Positions 10,691 to 24,077 are shown, counted from the first letter of the stretch. The stretch is 64,000 nucleotides of DNA from Nymphalis io (GCF_905147045.1 NC_065899.1:8196501-8260500), one strand, 5' to 3'. Notes: generated from the letters alone by a model not told the origin. Made by a program: numbers and translations.

Positions 10691-11244
10691 ATCATTAATT
10701 TATAGAAAAATAAGGAGAGATATTACGTCTTCCGTTTCAATTTTTCCTAAAGTTCGGAAGGAATGAAAATTGAATTGTAAGACACCATTATGTTCAATGT
10801 GACATTGGTCAAGTTAATAAAAACGTATTAAAAATAACTTGTACAAATATAAGTTGAAATACAATCAAATCTTTTGAAAGTACTTTTTTTTCATCAAAGT
10901 TACTGAAATAAAATTTCTGCTTAAAATATTCGTTTGTTGGGTAAAAACGTACTTTATTGTGGCGCAAAATGAAAATGGCAAAAGGCGAATAATATAAAAA
11001 TATTTGTGTTTTGATAGAGCAATTGTTTGATATAAGCTTATAAGGAAATATTTTATACTATACAGTAAATGACGTTAACAATTTGCTTATAAATAATATT
11101 GTCTAAGATAAAAATTTTACGCGGGGTCATACGCGAGACACATATATGACAGACTCGGAATATACTTTATTTTAAAAAATAATAATATCAATGTCCGTGT
11201 CTAAGAAATTAATCACAAAGCTATTGATTAATAGCAATGCTCGT
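10691..11244. other. AT-rich DNA without recognised features
   Basis: No coding frame, tRNA head or repeat core is visible. Confidence 0.5.
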
Positions 11245-11398
11245 TTTAATTAATTACTAATATTCCTTTATATTTCTCCAATTAAGCGTAAAGCTTTAGG
11301 TGGGAGTAGCGACGACAATAGGCCAAGAGGGCCGGATCGAACGTGCGATCTTTTACATCACTAGGTGAACTGTAAACCATTGCGCTATTGACGCTTTA
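11245..11398 (-). repeat. SINE-G, tRNA-derived head
   Basis: Read on the minus strand: box-A-like AATAGCGCAATGGTTTACAG, then CACCTAGTGATGTAAAAGAT, box-B-like ACGTTCGATCCGGCCCTCTT, and TTGTCGTCGCTACTCC. The spacing between the boxes exceeds that of a working tRNA and the acceptor stem does not pair, so this is a SINE head and not a tRNA gene. A second copy lies at 17262-17370. Confidence 0.7.
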
Positions 11399-11695
11399 AA
11401 CTATATGTATTCAAAAGCTTAATATTACTTGTAGTCTCGAATTTACGTATCAAAACACATAAATACCGTGTAAATAATGGTGTATATTTTTATTGTACAT
11501 CAAATAAACATTGTATAGTGGTAAAGTATGGCTTAGCGATTTCTCTTTCTCCTTCGTCAATTTGATATTCGTAAGAAAAAGACAGAATATTGTGTACGTA
11601 GATAAAACTACAATGAAACGTTTAGGAAGAGGGTAAATATATATGGGCCCATTGTGTATGGTATTGAATATATGTATAATGAAAATTGTTTAATG

Positions 11696-11920
11696 AAAAC
11701 AGCAGTACTTGGTATTGTTGTGTTCCGGTTTTAAGGGTGAGTGAGCCAGTGTAATTACAGGTATAAGGGAAATAACTTCTTAGTTCCCAAGGTTGGTGGC
11801 GCATTGACGATGTAAGCGTTGGTTAACATTTCTTACAACGCCAATATCTATGGGCGTTGGTGATCACTTACCAACAGGCCCATACGCTCGTCCGCCTACC
11901 CATTCTATAATTTTTTTTTT
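11696..11920 (+). repeat. SINE-B, 5'-truncated
   Basis: Starts at AACAGCAGTACTTGGTATTG, contains GTTCCCAAGGTTGGTGGCGC and GCCTACCCATTCTATAA. The 60-codon minus-strand frame at 11622-11804 is the recurrent SINE-B reading frame and not a gene. Confidence 0.9.
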
Positions 11921-14593
11921 TACAAGAAAACAAAAGGCAAGTAGCTTCAAGTTGCCTTTATAAGGAGTAAAGCTGTTGTACAAACAGATTAAGACAGTGT
12001 TAAAGACAGTTATTTGGTAAATGTTCTAAGATTTTCATTGTTACAAAGGATTAATGTAGGACACGATAACAATGAATTTAAATGTAATCATATTATTATG
12101 TATTTAATTGGTATTGATTTGGCAGAATAGAATAGAGCAACCCATCTCAGCTTATGGGAAACGTAAGAGCGTGTTAAGGATTTTTTTAATAAGTTTATTT
12201 ATCTTTCGACCATATAAGAACCTCGACCCATATGGTGAAAACTCAATAATCAGCAATACAATCCCAAGGGGCATAAACGATAGGTCGATTCCAATCACAT
12301 AGGAAAGCCGATAAAATTCATAATAATAAATTGGTTTGTTTTACACAAAAAAATATCTAATGAAAAAAATCATACTTTAAATGTCATTAAAGCAATAATT
12401 ATTAATCTCTTTAAATTAAATATATTAAAAATATTACATTATGTTCACAAAATTACAGAAAGATCAACTTTCTAGTCGACGCTTTTAAAATTCCCACGTC
12501 ACATTTCGTTGGTAACTATAAACATAAACAAGTAAACAAAAGTATGTAAGTAGAAAGCAATAACCATTGTCCAGATGCTCGGTCAGGTTTAGGATAAGGT
12601 CCAGGGCTCCCGGGAGACAGCTGGATTTATTGCCGGGACGAAAGTTCTTGAGGTTACTGGCGTTTCGATCTATCTACGTGACTTCGTTCTACAGTTTCGA
12701 AAATAGTTTTCAATGGAACTTATCGGTTTGCTGTGAGATTCATAATATTTATATTGAATTTCGATTATAAAAATAAATATAATTATTGCAAAAAAATCTC
12801 ATCGGAGTTTTTATATTTTTAACTCCGGAACGCTTTTTATTCATCTGACTCCACTTCACGTAAGAGCAAAATTACGTAAATCCAGAAAGTATGCCAGCCT
12901 AATTTAAGTTTTTAGGTCACATACGTTTGGATGATGAAGATTTCGTGATTAATAAGTAAGTATGCTTAATATGTTATATCGGTTGATACTCGTTGATAGT
13001 AAAACTAAATAATGTTTTTTAATGTATACTGGGATTTCTTTTCTTTTAAATCACTTTATATTATTATAGATTTTTGAATCTTTTAAGTTTGATGTCTTAA
13101 ATTTAAAACTTTATTTTCGACTGCATTCTAATTTAATCTTCCCCATTTTTCTATGGTAATACAAGGTTTACTTTTATATTTTTTTCACTTGGATATATTT
13201 GACTTAACTCTATAGGTTTCAATGAATATGATTTAAAAATATGAAGTTTACCGAATTGAAATTTGGCACAGAAGTTTCTAATCGAAAAGTATAGGATGTA
13301 AAAAAGGTATTCATATTTAAAGTTCTTATAATTTGACAGCTGTATCTGCTAAAATGTTATCTACATAGAAACATTATTATTCCGTGATGGCAAATGGAGT
13401 TAATGGATATTGTAAAAAGTACAATTAATGAAAACTAATAAATAATTATGAAGTAGAATAAATAAGATAAACATAGAGATAGTTAATAAAATAAACATAC
13501 TTTGACATTTTATAATATACTAATATATAGCAACGAAATATATAGTACATATGTCACGATCACATAAGGAAATAAAGATCGAAGACGAAGAGGCATACGG
13601 TCATGTCGTTTGCCTTTTGAGTCGGTTGAATCCCTTAAGGGAGAGTTAGTTATTTTTGCATATACTAAAATGTTATTTATAAAAAAAAAACCTTTTCATG
13701 TACCCGTACGTTTCGTAGTTTTCCTTACACAGTTAAGTTATATTTTACGCCCAGTGAAGCGGATAGGTTACTTACTTTAGGTATATTTTATGCCCAGCGA
13801 AGCGGTATTTGGCTAATTACAATGAGCGCTGAATACTACACAGGATAAATGTTTCAGGGATGAAAAAGTCGTATGTAAGTTCATGTTAAAACTAATTTAA
13901 GCACAAATGAATATCTGATAACCGTTAAGCTTTGTACTTATATTAATATTTCTGTTTGAAATAAAATGTCATCATTTTTTCACACATTTTTACAGCACAC
14001 ATTCATTCGAAGACATTCTCACACATCCAAATGAGGAGCTTAATTTAAATTTTGCCTAATATTTAATCACACTGAAAATATTCATATCTATATATTTTAT
14101 CACAATACATTAATGTGTATTAATGTGAAATTAAATACAAGGTTTTTGTTTCACTAAAAGCAAATTTCCAGGATGAAAAATATACCGTGTGTATACGATA
14201 TAAGATCCAAAGATATAAGATCTTTTCATACCAAATCTTGTTTTTGATGAGATTCCCTTCAACCGTTTTAGAATAAAGCGGCAATACATAACAATGCTAC
14301 AGATCTATCACACAGTAAACGAGCATTTTTCGGGTAACCTATGTCACTTTTCAGTCCATCCATGTAAAAAAACGTACATTTGTAGCATTTGTAGCGCGAA
14401 AAGATGACAAACCAATAAAATAAATTTTTGTTTTTATAATATTACTAAAGATGTAGTGGGAATGAGAATAACGAATAAAATAGTCTGTATGTATATATAC
14501 ATGTATGTATATTTATATCTATAATGTATATAGCGTACAATTAATACCTTTTATATCCCTTTATAACCTGCTAGGCCATCTAAGTTTTTTGAT
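11921..14593. other. Long stretch with weak signals only
   Basis: Mostly AT-rich. Two short frames (12108-12302 and 12567-12770, plus strand) have no recognisable product. The block at 12570-12690 is richer in G and C than its surroundings and is open on both strands. A decayed repeat at about 13690-13810 contains two 24-bp direct repeats. Nothing else stands out. Confidence 0.4.
13739..13805. repeat. Two direct repeats, period 43 bp
   Basis: TATATTTTACGCCCAGTGAA (then GCGG) at 13739-13762 recurs as TATATTTTATGCCCAGCGAA (then GCGG) at 13782-13805, with two substitutions in 24 bases. Confidence 0.85.
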
Positions 14594-14756
14594 ATGGTTG
14601 GAGCTTTATTCACCATGCTGGTTCAATGCGGGTTGGTAGATACACATGTGGCAGATTTTCATCTGAAACATGCAGTTTTCCTCACGATGTTGCTCTTCAC
14701 AGCCGAACACGTGATGAATCATAAACACAAATCAAGCAATGAAAATTTAGTGGTTA
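14594..14756 (-). repeat. SINE-A, partial
   Basis: Reverse-orientation body: ATGCGGGTTGGTAGATACAC, ATGTGGCAGATTTTCA, TCCTCACGATGTTG, CACGTGATGAATCATAAACA. The head and tail are lost. Confidence 0.85.
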
Positions 14757-15043
14757 GTTATATATAACTGTTTATTATAATGATTAGATTTAGATAAGCA
14801 TTAGAATTATAAAGATGACGCTGTGGACTAGAATACAGGTTTTTGCCTACTTTAGTGACAGATTTTTCACCTATTGTATTATTACATAATATTGTCTTCT
14901 TTTACGCACTTAAGATTTCCAACGTTCTATGTTTAATACTCTGATATTGGTTAATAAACATTATTATTGTTAAAAATGGTAAAAAAACGGTTAAACAACT
15001 AACAATTAGTACGGGTGCTTTCTAAACCTTAATAGAATATATG

Positions 15044-15298
15044 TATTTTTTTATATAACAAGTAGGCGGACGAGCAAATGACATTGAAAGAAATGTTAAC
15101 CATCGCTTACATCGCTAATGCGCTACCAACCATGGGAACTAAGATCCTATGTCACTTGTGCCTATAATTACACTGGCTCAATCACCCTTTAAGCCGTAAC
15201 ACAACAATACGAAGTACTGCTGTTTTGTGGTAGAATATCTGATGATTGGGTGGTATCTACCCAGACGAGCGTGCACATAGCCCTACTATCAGTAAAAT
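15044..15298 (-). repeat. SINE-B, near-complete
   Basis: AGGCGGACGAGCAAATG, AACCATCGCTTACATCGCTA, AACCATGGGAACTAAGATCC and CTACCCAGACGAGCGTGCAC are all present. About 45 bases after the tail are deleted, including the CACCTGATGG core. Confidence 0.88.
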
Positions 15299-17261
15299 AA
15301 TATATTCATCTACAACCTTTTGTTCACTTCTTAGCGCACTTAAATAATAAAAAAATTAAATAAAATTAAATATACGGCATCCGTTAGGCATTAGGAACTT
15401 AGTATTTAGTATTTATTTGCCCTTATTGGACAGCAAATCAACCGGTCGCTGATCGTTTGTGGTTGAGTGCACTAGGCCGCTTAGGAACTGTGTCGCGTTC
15501 CAATGTACAGAAGAGATAGATTAGTACAATTAGCATTTTTAATGTGTGGGTTTACCATGGTTGGTTTCGAAATGTCTAAATGATACATTTGTATATAAAA
15601 ATTGAATAAGTGAAAATAATAATTTCTATGTTGAATTCACGAACATACTGATGATGTCAACAATTATTTATTTTTTAAATGATCAATCTGTCATTTTCAA
15701 AAATAACTATTTCGTTATCTCAATTTATCTCTATTATTTAATTTCTTTTCCTACATCAAGACAATTTAGGATGAAAAATTTGACTTCTTAAGTTACTTCA
15801 TGACATAATGACATTTCTTATTAATTAATTAAACAACAAAAACACTTAGGTGATCTTATTTGTTATAACAAACACACACTTATACCACTTTATTTAATTT
15901 TGTCGTTATCATTTAATATATTCTACGTTGAATTATTGATTTAAAATTATTATAAGTTGCATAAATTTTATAATTGAAAAAACGGTAAAAGTAATGCTAG
16001 TTATTTTAATTGTAACTGTTCTTGTTATGTATTAATAATATTCTACAATAAATAAATGAAACGTAAAAATCTAGAAATATAAAGAGGGCTTGATTATAGG
16101 CCAAGTGCATTCCACATTTATTCTCTTAGCGATATCGAACTTCGCTTTTGTCTAAACTATTACGTACATGTAGGTCGATTGTTGATCACGTGATAAACCG
16201 AATACATATGTCATTTCCATACATTTCCATTTTACCACAGACGAAATTGACATTCACTATATAACTTTGTCTACGCCCGCATAAATCGTTTCGACAATTA
16301 ATAATTACCAAATGTATTAAATTGTACTCGGTAGGAAAATATTTAAATGATAGTAATTCGAGGGTACTTCAATGTATTTTTAAAGTTGAAATTGGAACTT
16401 TTATTTGAGCATTCTTATACATTCGTTATATTACACGAAGTTTCCTGACAGCTTGTTGCATAAATTTCGGAAGTTTAACGATCAAGATATTCGTCCTAGT
16501 TTGTATCAAATATTAGAACAAGTTTGACAAGTCTTGCTTAGGAGCTAAGAAGTGTTATTGCTGAGTAATCACCTACTTTACTATAGCAACAAATTTATAT
16601 AATATTTTATATAAAACAAACCTGAGATTATTTATTTTTTAATAATTACAATAATTCGATTTTTCGTTTAAGTCACGTGACTTAAAACAATATACGTTTT
16701 TTTTGTTTTCGTTTATTTTATCTGTATTTAAATTATTTGTTATATACCTATATAGTTAATTATTTTCCTTATTTGAAAGTTTCATTCAAGTTTTGGTGTA
16801 TTTAGTTCACGAGGTACGGAAATAAATAGTATATTAGGTTTTGTTTCGTAATTTTTTGGATGTTTATACTGTTTAAGGAACTTTATTTCTCATTAAGACA
16901 TTAGACACTTACATGAGAACAATATATTGAATTAGATATTAGAGTTATTTACAATAACATATTTTGATATTCTGGATTTAACATAATATTTTTCACATAT
17001 GTTATATGGATATGGTAAATTGTTATATAGTTATATAATACGACTTTTTACTTTAATAATTAACACGGTAGTCGAGTGAAATAGCGTTACACCGTGACAT
17101 TAACCGTGGGATACAATTTTAGTGCAAATTTAAAAATGCAATTTATTTTAGTGTTTTGTCCTTGAAAATGTAAAATAATAATTATGGAAATAATGTTTTT
17201 TGTGAATATTTTCTTTTTTACCCGATTATCGGTAACTAGTGTCCTTAATATATTTAATTAA
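15299..17261. other. AT-rich DNA without recognised features
   Basis: I found no frame above the noise and no tRNA-like boxes or SINE cores. Confidence 0.5.
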
Positions 17262-17370
17262 GATAGAAAATAGCGCAATGTTTTACGGGCCACCTAACTA
17301 TGTAAAAGCGGCAAGTTTGATCCTGACCCTTGGGATATCGTCGTCCCTACTCCTAGCACAAGCAAATAAA
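17262..17370 (+). repeat. SINE-G fragment
   Basis: AATAGCGCAATGTTTTACGG, CCACCTAACTATGTAAAAG, GCAAGTTTGATCCTGACCCT and CTACTCCTAGCACAAGC line up with the minus-strand copy at 11245-11398. Confidence 0.65.
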
Positions 17371-17927
17371 GCATTAGCAACATAACAAAAAAAAATGTTA
17401 TAAATTTAATAAAACTATCAGTCTTAATGTTTATGAAGTCACTATAAAAAATGGCCGATTATAGCCGCTTATTGTACGGCTTTTCATGGTCATTTAAAAT
17501 TTACGTGTTATTGTGAAATGTATTGGTATACATAATATATACCTTTGTTCGACTTATTATATATCTCTTTTCTTTTAGTTTTTTTTTTTTAATTTTAAAT
17601 TTACCGATTTTTATATTTTAATTTAAAAAAAAAAATATCAAAACATTTTATTTACTGCCGCATTGTTAAACCAACTCTTTAAGCTTTACAATTTAGTTAT
17701 GGCGTTGATAATTTTCTGGATGGGCGTTTTAATTAAACTCGATGTAAAGCGGCGATAAATTCGTCAATGTTTTATATGGGATCGCGTACATGTGAGCTAC
17801 CATGAGTCACTGAAATGGATAAAATTTCATGTCTGTATTTTGTATAGTAGCTACGAGTTTGTTGCTATTTAGATTGTAAGCAACACAGCTTAAGTGTAGA
17901 TAATTAATTTTATTTATATATATTTAC

Positions 17928-18225
17928 TTGTGGTAGAGCTTCGTGCAAGCTCGCCCTACCACCCACTCATCAGATATTCTACCGCAAAACAGCCGTAGTT
18001 ACTTGGTATTGTTTTGTTGTGTTTCTGTTTGAAGGTTGAGTGAGCCAGTGTAATTACAGGAACGAGTGACATAACATCTTAATTTTCAAGGTTGGTGGCG
18101 CATTGGCGATTTAACCGATGGTTAACATTTCTTACAATGCCAATATCTATGGGCGTTTGTGACCACTTACCATCAGGTGGCCCACCGCTCGTATGCTCGT
18201 CCTCCTACCTATACTATAAAAATAT
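17928..18225 (+). repeat. SINE-B, full length
   Basis: Begins TTGTGGTAGAGCTTCGTGCA, runs through GAAGGTTGAGTGAGCCAGTG and CACTTACCATCAGGTGGCCC, and ends TATACTATAAAAATA. Confidence 0.92.
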
Positions 18226-18289
18226 ATGTAATATATATAAAGTGAAGTTTTTTTAACATATTATGCGAAACTTTTTTTTCATAAATTGT

Positions 18290-18432
18290 TTTTTTGGACA
18301 GCCACTGTAATATAAATATTAATCATTCTTTACATCATCTACGCTAGCCCTCGAGCCGGTTATAATAAGTATTGCTTATGTGGTTGAATATATGACGAGT
18401 GTTACCTATTCAGACGCGCTTGAACAAAGCCA
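18290..18432 (-). repeat. SINE-B, highly decayed
   Basis: Recognisable by ATTAATCATTCTTTACATCA, AATATATGACGAGTG and TTACCTATTCAGACGCGCTT, GAACAAAGCC in the expected order. Several internal deletions. Confidence 0.5.
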
Positions 18433-19923
18433 GGTATTATAAACAATAACTATAATTCTGTCCTGAAAACGTGAAATAGTTAGCCATCCTACGTGTAAAA
18501 TATCGGTACAAAAATCTCGATGTTTTATAAACACACGTTTGTGCAAATAATGGATGACCAATTATTTTGAATGACTTACAACAATCAATCAAACTCAAAA
18601 TGTTTTGGAATTGTTTGTTTATGCAATTAAGTCGACGTATCGTTTATATTTCAGTTTAGAATGAAAATATTTTTATATATAAAGCATTTCGAGATATATG
18701 TTTGATTTTAATTGTTATAAAATAACTTGTAGTGTTAGGTTATTTGGTTAAAAAATGTTTGATAATAAATACTATACCCTATATAACTATAAAATTATTT
18801 AATATATAAATAAAATGGATTCTTTGTCTTCTATTCGTTTCTAAATCGTTGGATTTGAATCGGATTGTGATGAAATTTCTGATTTGTTCTGTGTAAGGCC
18901 GGGAAGATTTCTGGCCTGAAAAGAACATTTTCTTTAGGTTATTATACAATGTTAACCTTATAGTAAAAATCCCCGAATGTCTGTTTGGAAAAAAATAAAA
19001 AATCAGCTCCCAAGAGTTTTGAACATAGACTATTCTGTGATAAATTCACGCGAACGAAGTTTCTAGATATGGATCATAATTAAATAATCCACAGCGTATT
19101 CGTATTGATAAATTACTTTGTTTTTGATATTAATCTATATTTTGTATTTATTATATTTGATGTTAGGAGACATACTAGTGTATACGGTATTATATAAAGC
19201 TATATTCCATTTTATAATAATAGTTGTATGTATATTTCTTGCATACACAAAATAAGAAAAAAAATACCATAACTTAATGCTAACAATAATAAAACAAAGA
19301 CATAAAAAATCTTTAATAATATTTGGCGATGATGATGATCTCAGATCTTTATGTCAGTGGTTGATGATAAAAATGACTCGCCGCGTCTTTTCAAAGTCTA
19401 CATTTCAAACCGGTGATCGTTTAACATTAAATTCAATCTTGTAAAATGACGATACAAAAGTGTAAGAGCTTACTTGAATAAAGTGTATTATGATTATTTG
19501 ATTGATTGAATATTCCCTAATCAAGTTGTTATCGGTCAAGTTGCTCACGGAATAAAGTACTCTACAATCAATTACTTAAATTGAATACATAGTAAGTATG
19601 TTTACACGGTGTTTGTTATTGTTTATATCCAAATAATATCCTCAATGCGACGTTTGATAATAATATTTATAGAAATTGCTTTTTAAGCTATGGTCATAGC
19701 TTATATCTAGGACCGAAATATAGAATAAATTTTATATATTGAAATAGTCAGGTCTATAACCTAAATATGTATATCTCTATTATCTTTATTACCAGCAATA
19801 AATTTTCAAACAAAGTAATAAGCGATTTGCACTATTTGAACATTTTAAACATTGGAAAATAGTTAATATGTCATTCTATTGTCATAATCCATTTGGCCAT
19901 TTTATCAAAGTAGAAAAGTTAGT
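18433..19923. other. AT-rich DNA with a possible Helitron-like remnant
   Basis: At about 18815-18915 the text ATGGATTCTTTGTCTTCTAT, GGATTGTGATGAAATTTC, GTAAGGCCGGGAAG resembles the non-autonomous element at 53637-53860. The rest shows nothing identifiable. Confidence 0.35.
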
Positions 19924-20222
19924 TTTTTTTTTTATAGGATAGGAAGGTGGACGAGCATATGGGCCACCTGATGGTAAGTGATCACCAAACGCCCTTAGAC
20001 ATTGGCATTGTAAGAAATGTCAACCATCGCTTATAGCCAATGCGCCACCAACCTTGGGAACTAAGATTTTATGTCTCTCGTGCCTGTAATTACACTGGCT
20101 CACTCACCCTTCAAACCGGAACACAACAATATCAAGTATTGCTGTTTTGCGGTAGAATATCTGATGAGTGGGTGGTACCTACCCAGACGAGCTTGCACAA
20201 AGCCCTACCACCAGTAAACAAC
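19924..20222 (-). repeat. SINE-B, full length
   Basis: T-run, ATAGGATAGGAAGGTGGACG, CACCTGATGGTAAGTGATCA, AACCTTGGGAACTAAGATTT, GGTGGTACCTACCCAGACGA, and the end CCACCAGTAAA. The 62-codon plus-strand frame at 20040-20228 is the recurrent SINE-B frame. Confidence 0.95.
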
Positions 20223-20757
20223 AACTAAAGAAGGAATTAATTTTTATTCGACAAATTTTATTATTATATCTAGCAATATTACATAATTTCTTTAAATAAG
20301 AATCATTAATTTAATCATCATCATTCATCATACATTTAAGAATCATTAAAAAGAATATTGAAATCAGTTATCATGTTTCGAATGAATATATATATTTTTT
20401 AATGCAATTGTAATATATCAAAATATTATTTAATATCCAGATAAAAAAATCAAAAATAACTTCAATATATTCTGGAGTGGAAACAGCTAGGCTCAATTTA
20501 ATATGTTAAAAACAACTGAAATATCCGGAAATTCGACCATAATCAATTATTGATAATTTAAGGAAAACGGGTATGAGTTGTTGTTTGTATGTGTGTGTAA
20601 ATATAAGGCATGTTTCGTTTTTTTTTATATATTTTCATTTTTTTTTATATAATTATTAACTAACACTAAATCCCGTATTATATAATACATATAGTTATTA
20701 TCTACCAAAATAAATTGGTTGACAAATAGAGGGGATCTTTCGTCTTTGCTTATTTAT

Positions 20758-20942
20758 ATCTTTTTTTTTATAGAATAGGAAGGCGGACGAGCATCTGGGC
20801 CACCTGATGGTAAGTGGTCACCAACCCTCTTAGACATTGGCATTGTAAGAAATATTAACCACCGCTTGCATTGGTGATGTACCAATGCACCACCAACCTT
20901 GGGAACTAAGATGTTATGTCCCTTGTGCCTGTAATTATCTGT
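20758..20942 (-). repeat. SINE-B, truncated
   Basis: Has the T-run and ATAGAATAGGAAGGCGGACG, and the core CACCTGATGGTAAGTGGTCA. It stops after TGTGCCTGTAATTA, so the 5' half of the element is missing. Confidence 0.92.
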
Positions 20943-21477
20943 ATATGGCGGGCAAGTCTACAATATCACATTCGATATAGAGTTATCGTCCCCGTCAGAA
21001 ACGCAAACTATTCCTTCACAAGTTCGTTTTGTAACAAGTTAATATTTTAATAAAACACTTCGTGTATGTCATAACGACATCTTGCAGAACACGGCAAATT
21101 TTATTGTCCCTTCATTTCCTTGGTACAATTTTAGGAAAGTCTTTCTGAAATATTTTTAATTTATCAATAAAATCACAATAAATATTATAATCATATAAAT
21201 AATAATTTGTATTATGTTCGAGATGACTATGGTCTTATCTAGATTAATTAAAAATTACATTAACAATTACATAATATGTTTTTATTATGATAGAATAAAA
21301 CTATTAAAATTCTGGAATCAGTGTGACTTAAATAAGATAGTTGATTGGTCTGTTTTATCGTTAGACCAGCCAGAATCACAAGTTTTTTTTCGGCTCCATT
21401 GGCGATGACCAATGATTATATGGCTTTAAGCTTAAAATAGTTTCAATAGTCAAAGCAATTATTATTAATCATTGTAC
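20943..21477. other. Unclassified stretch
   Basis: The 64-codon plus-strand frame at 21214-21408 has no recognisable domain. No repeat cores are seen. Confidence 0.4.
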
Positions 21478-21626
21478 TAATTTCATTAAAATTCTGCCAC
21501 ATGTGTATTCTACCAACACGCATTGGAGCAGCGTGGTGGAATAAGCTCCAAACCTTCTCCTCAAAAGGGAGTGGAGGAGGCCTTAGCCCAGCAGTGGGAC
21601 ATTAACAGGCTGATAAATTAGCATTA
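21478..21626 (+). repeat. SINE-A, 3' half
   Basis: ATTCTGCCACATGTGTATTC, CATTGGAGCAGCGTGGTGGA, GCCTTAGCCCAGCAGTGGGA, CATTAACAGGCTG. The tRNA head is absent. Confidence 0.93.
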
Positions 21627-21971
21627 GCATATATTGTACTAATATAATAAAAGTATTTTATAACCTGGTCACACTGTTATTACAACCAGATTCAACTGGA
21701 CAATGGACCTCTTTGACTAGATATGTTCTTGCCTAGATATGATACTTTTGTTAATGATTTTATCGATAACAATTAAAAATAATTATTAAATAATTATTGT
21801 ACAAGCGATAAAATAAATACATTAGTAATTTTAAATATATGGTTAATAGCGAATTGAAAGATATATATAACGTTAATTTTTACTTTTTAAAACTCATCAA
21901 TTTATTAAAATCAGTAAAAAGGTACATAACATATTATAAATGGTGACATAGGGCTTATAAATGCTTTTTAA

Positions 21972-22139
21972 ATGTTAAACTATGATAACCTGAAAATCTA
22001 TGAAAAAATTTTGAGAGAAATTCTCGCCGTTATTTATTATCCACATGGACCACTCACCAAGTCCGCATGCTGCCGTTTTGCAGATCATATTGGATTACCG
22101 TTGACGAAATCCGCTGACGTGGCGAAAACGAATTTCTGA
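21972..22139 (+). CDS. Unrecognised 55-codon ORF, possible small gene or exon
   Basis: An ATG at 21972 opens a frame to TGA at 22137-22139. The second half is richer in G and C than its surroundings and reads AVIYYPHGPLTKSACCRFAD, then a second PLTKSAD. An AATAAA hexamer occurs about 85 bases downstream. No repeat family overlaps. No domain is recognised. It could be chance or the remains of a transposon. Confidence 0.2.
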   Translation: MLNYDNLKIYEKILREILAVIYYPHGPLTKSACCRFADHIGLPLTKSADVAKTNF

Positions 22140-23646
22140 CCCGTCGTCACTTTTATGCCAACTTTTTAAGGTACGCTTGGTCTGATCTTCTATTTTTAAT
22201 TTTATGCATGTATCTACTTTGAAATAAAGTTGAGGTGAATGTTGGGCGTACAATAGGAAGCTGCTTAAAAATATGTATATATATTTAAAAAAATGTCGTA
22301 ATTCAAAGTTTAAAAAAAATAAAGCCTAGATGCTAAAACCGCAGGCTATATAAAATATAAATTTTAAAAGGTCAATATTGTATAGTAAACCTCAAATAAA
22401 AAACCACTGTAACCACAAACATTTCCAACCACCTTTTATTGATTTGAATTGTTATGTACTAGGGACATATAAATTACAATGAACTGGCAAATAATTTAGG
22501 TGACGTATTTAATACAATCACTTGTGTTCAAATACTTAGCATTGTTCAGTCGTATTGTCTTGTCAATGGACAGTCAATGAGCATTGCATCAACTGATTTA
22601 CTAATGAGGTGGGAATAATTCTCATGTCTCTAGAATAAATCTCAGTTTACATTATTTGTAATTACAATTAATTTGATCAAGTTCATTGAACTTATTAATA
22701 TCCTTTAAGCGTTCCTCATATTACGTAACCAATAATCTTTGCCGTGGTAATGTTTGATCGAATTAAAATATACGTTATTCAAGTAGTCTTTGATAGTGCA
22801 TTTCAATGGTATTTCACAAGATTATTATGACAATTAAAAATAAAGATGCCTCCTTTTCAAGCTAACCCTGTCATTTAGATTCTACCGATGAACGAACAAA
22901 ACAAAGACTTATATATATGTATAGTTGACACAAAAATCTGTTTAAAGAAAAAAAGCAACTAGCGTTAAAAGGCATTATATTTATCATCTTATGCTTAACG
23001 ATAAAGCCTGTAACTGTCATCGTTAGCTGATTTCGTCCAAAAATTTAAAGAAACATTTCGCATGTTTTCTTAATCTTCTTAGATGTTTTCGAGAACCGCT
23101 AATTAAAACTTTCGAGTGGACGACTTTAAATAATTTTCCTGTCATGCTCAGTAAATTTAGTTAGTTCTGAACGGATACATTATAAATGAGATCTTTTAAA
23201 GTTGAAAATAAAGATGTATTAAAAATTCTGATTTTTGAAACGAGTATAAAAAATTATAACCGAGACCAATTTATTTAGTGTTTGTAAGACTGGTTGATAA
23301 ATTAATTACTTAAAATTTATACATTTTTTTGTAATAAAATTGGCACCATAAAATATATAAGCGAGGGTCAAACGTTCTACGGTATTCAATATCCATAACT
23401 CTTAAACTCTGTGTCTAAGCGAATACGTTCTCTTGCGATTTCGTAAAATTTATGGACACTTTAAATTTTTGCCAGACGTAGAACATTTAGGGTGCATTTT
23501 GAAGGAATAACGTACCTACATCGTTAAAATTTATTTGGTGGTATGTCAGTATAAACTTTTGGAATTCTTTACACATTTAGTCAAGTAAAAATGCTAAAGA
23601 TCATGCTGTAAAAGTAAGTGTCCAATATGTGGTGGTAGAGTGTCTT
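22140..23646. other. AT-rich DNA without recognised features
   Basis: No coding frame above noise and no SINE cores. Confidence 0.5.
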
Positions 23647-23928
23647 ACTGGTGGTAGGGCTTTGTGCAAGCTCATAAGAGTAGGTACCACCCACTTATCA
23701 GATATTCTACCGCAAAACAACGGTACTTGGTCAATACCAATGGTGAGTAAGCCAGTGAATTACAGACACAAGGGACATAACATCTTAGTTCCCAAGGTTG
23801 GTGGCGCATTCGCGATGTAAGTGATGGTTAACATTTCTTACAACGCCAATGCCTATAGGCGTTGGTAACCACTTAGCATTATGTGGCCCATATGCTCGTC
23901 CGCCTAACTATACTATAAAAAAAAGTGT
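23647..23928 (+). repeat. SINE-B, full length
   Basis: From ACTGGTGGTAGGGCTTTGTG to CCTAACTATACTATAAAAAA. It lacks about 15 bases between GTACTTGG and ATGGTGAGTAAGCC. The 63-codon frame at 23629-23820 is SINE sequence. Confidence 0.93.
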
Positions 23929-24077
23929 GATTTATTGGTATTAATCCTACTTTTTTATGTCTACATTTCAATAAGAGAGTGATTTCAAAAATATCTGAAA
24001 GGTAAAATTTAATATTATAATTGCTTGCTATATAAAATAATTTAAATATTTTATGTACTTAACACAATTATCTTACT

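Noticed and set aside
11290..11398. Minus-strand tRNA gene
   Set aside because: The spacing of the two boxes is too long and there is a second, similarly flanked copy at 17262-17370.
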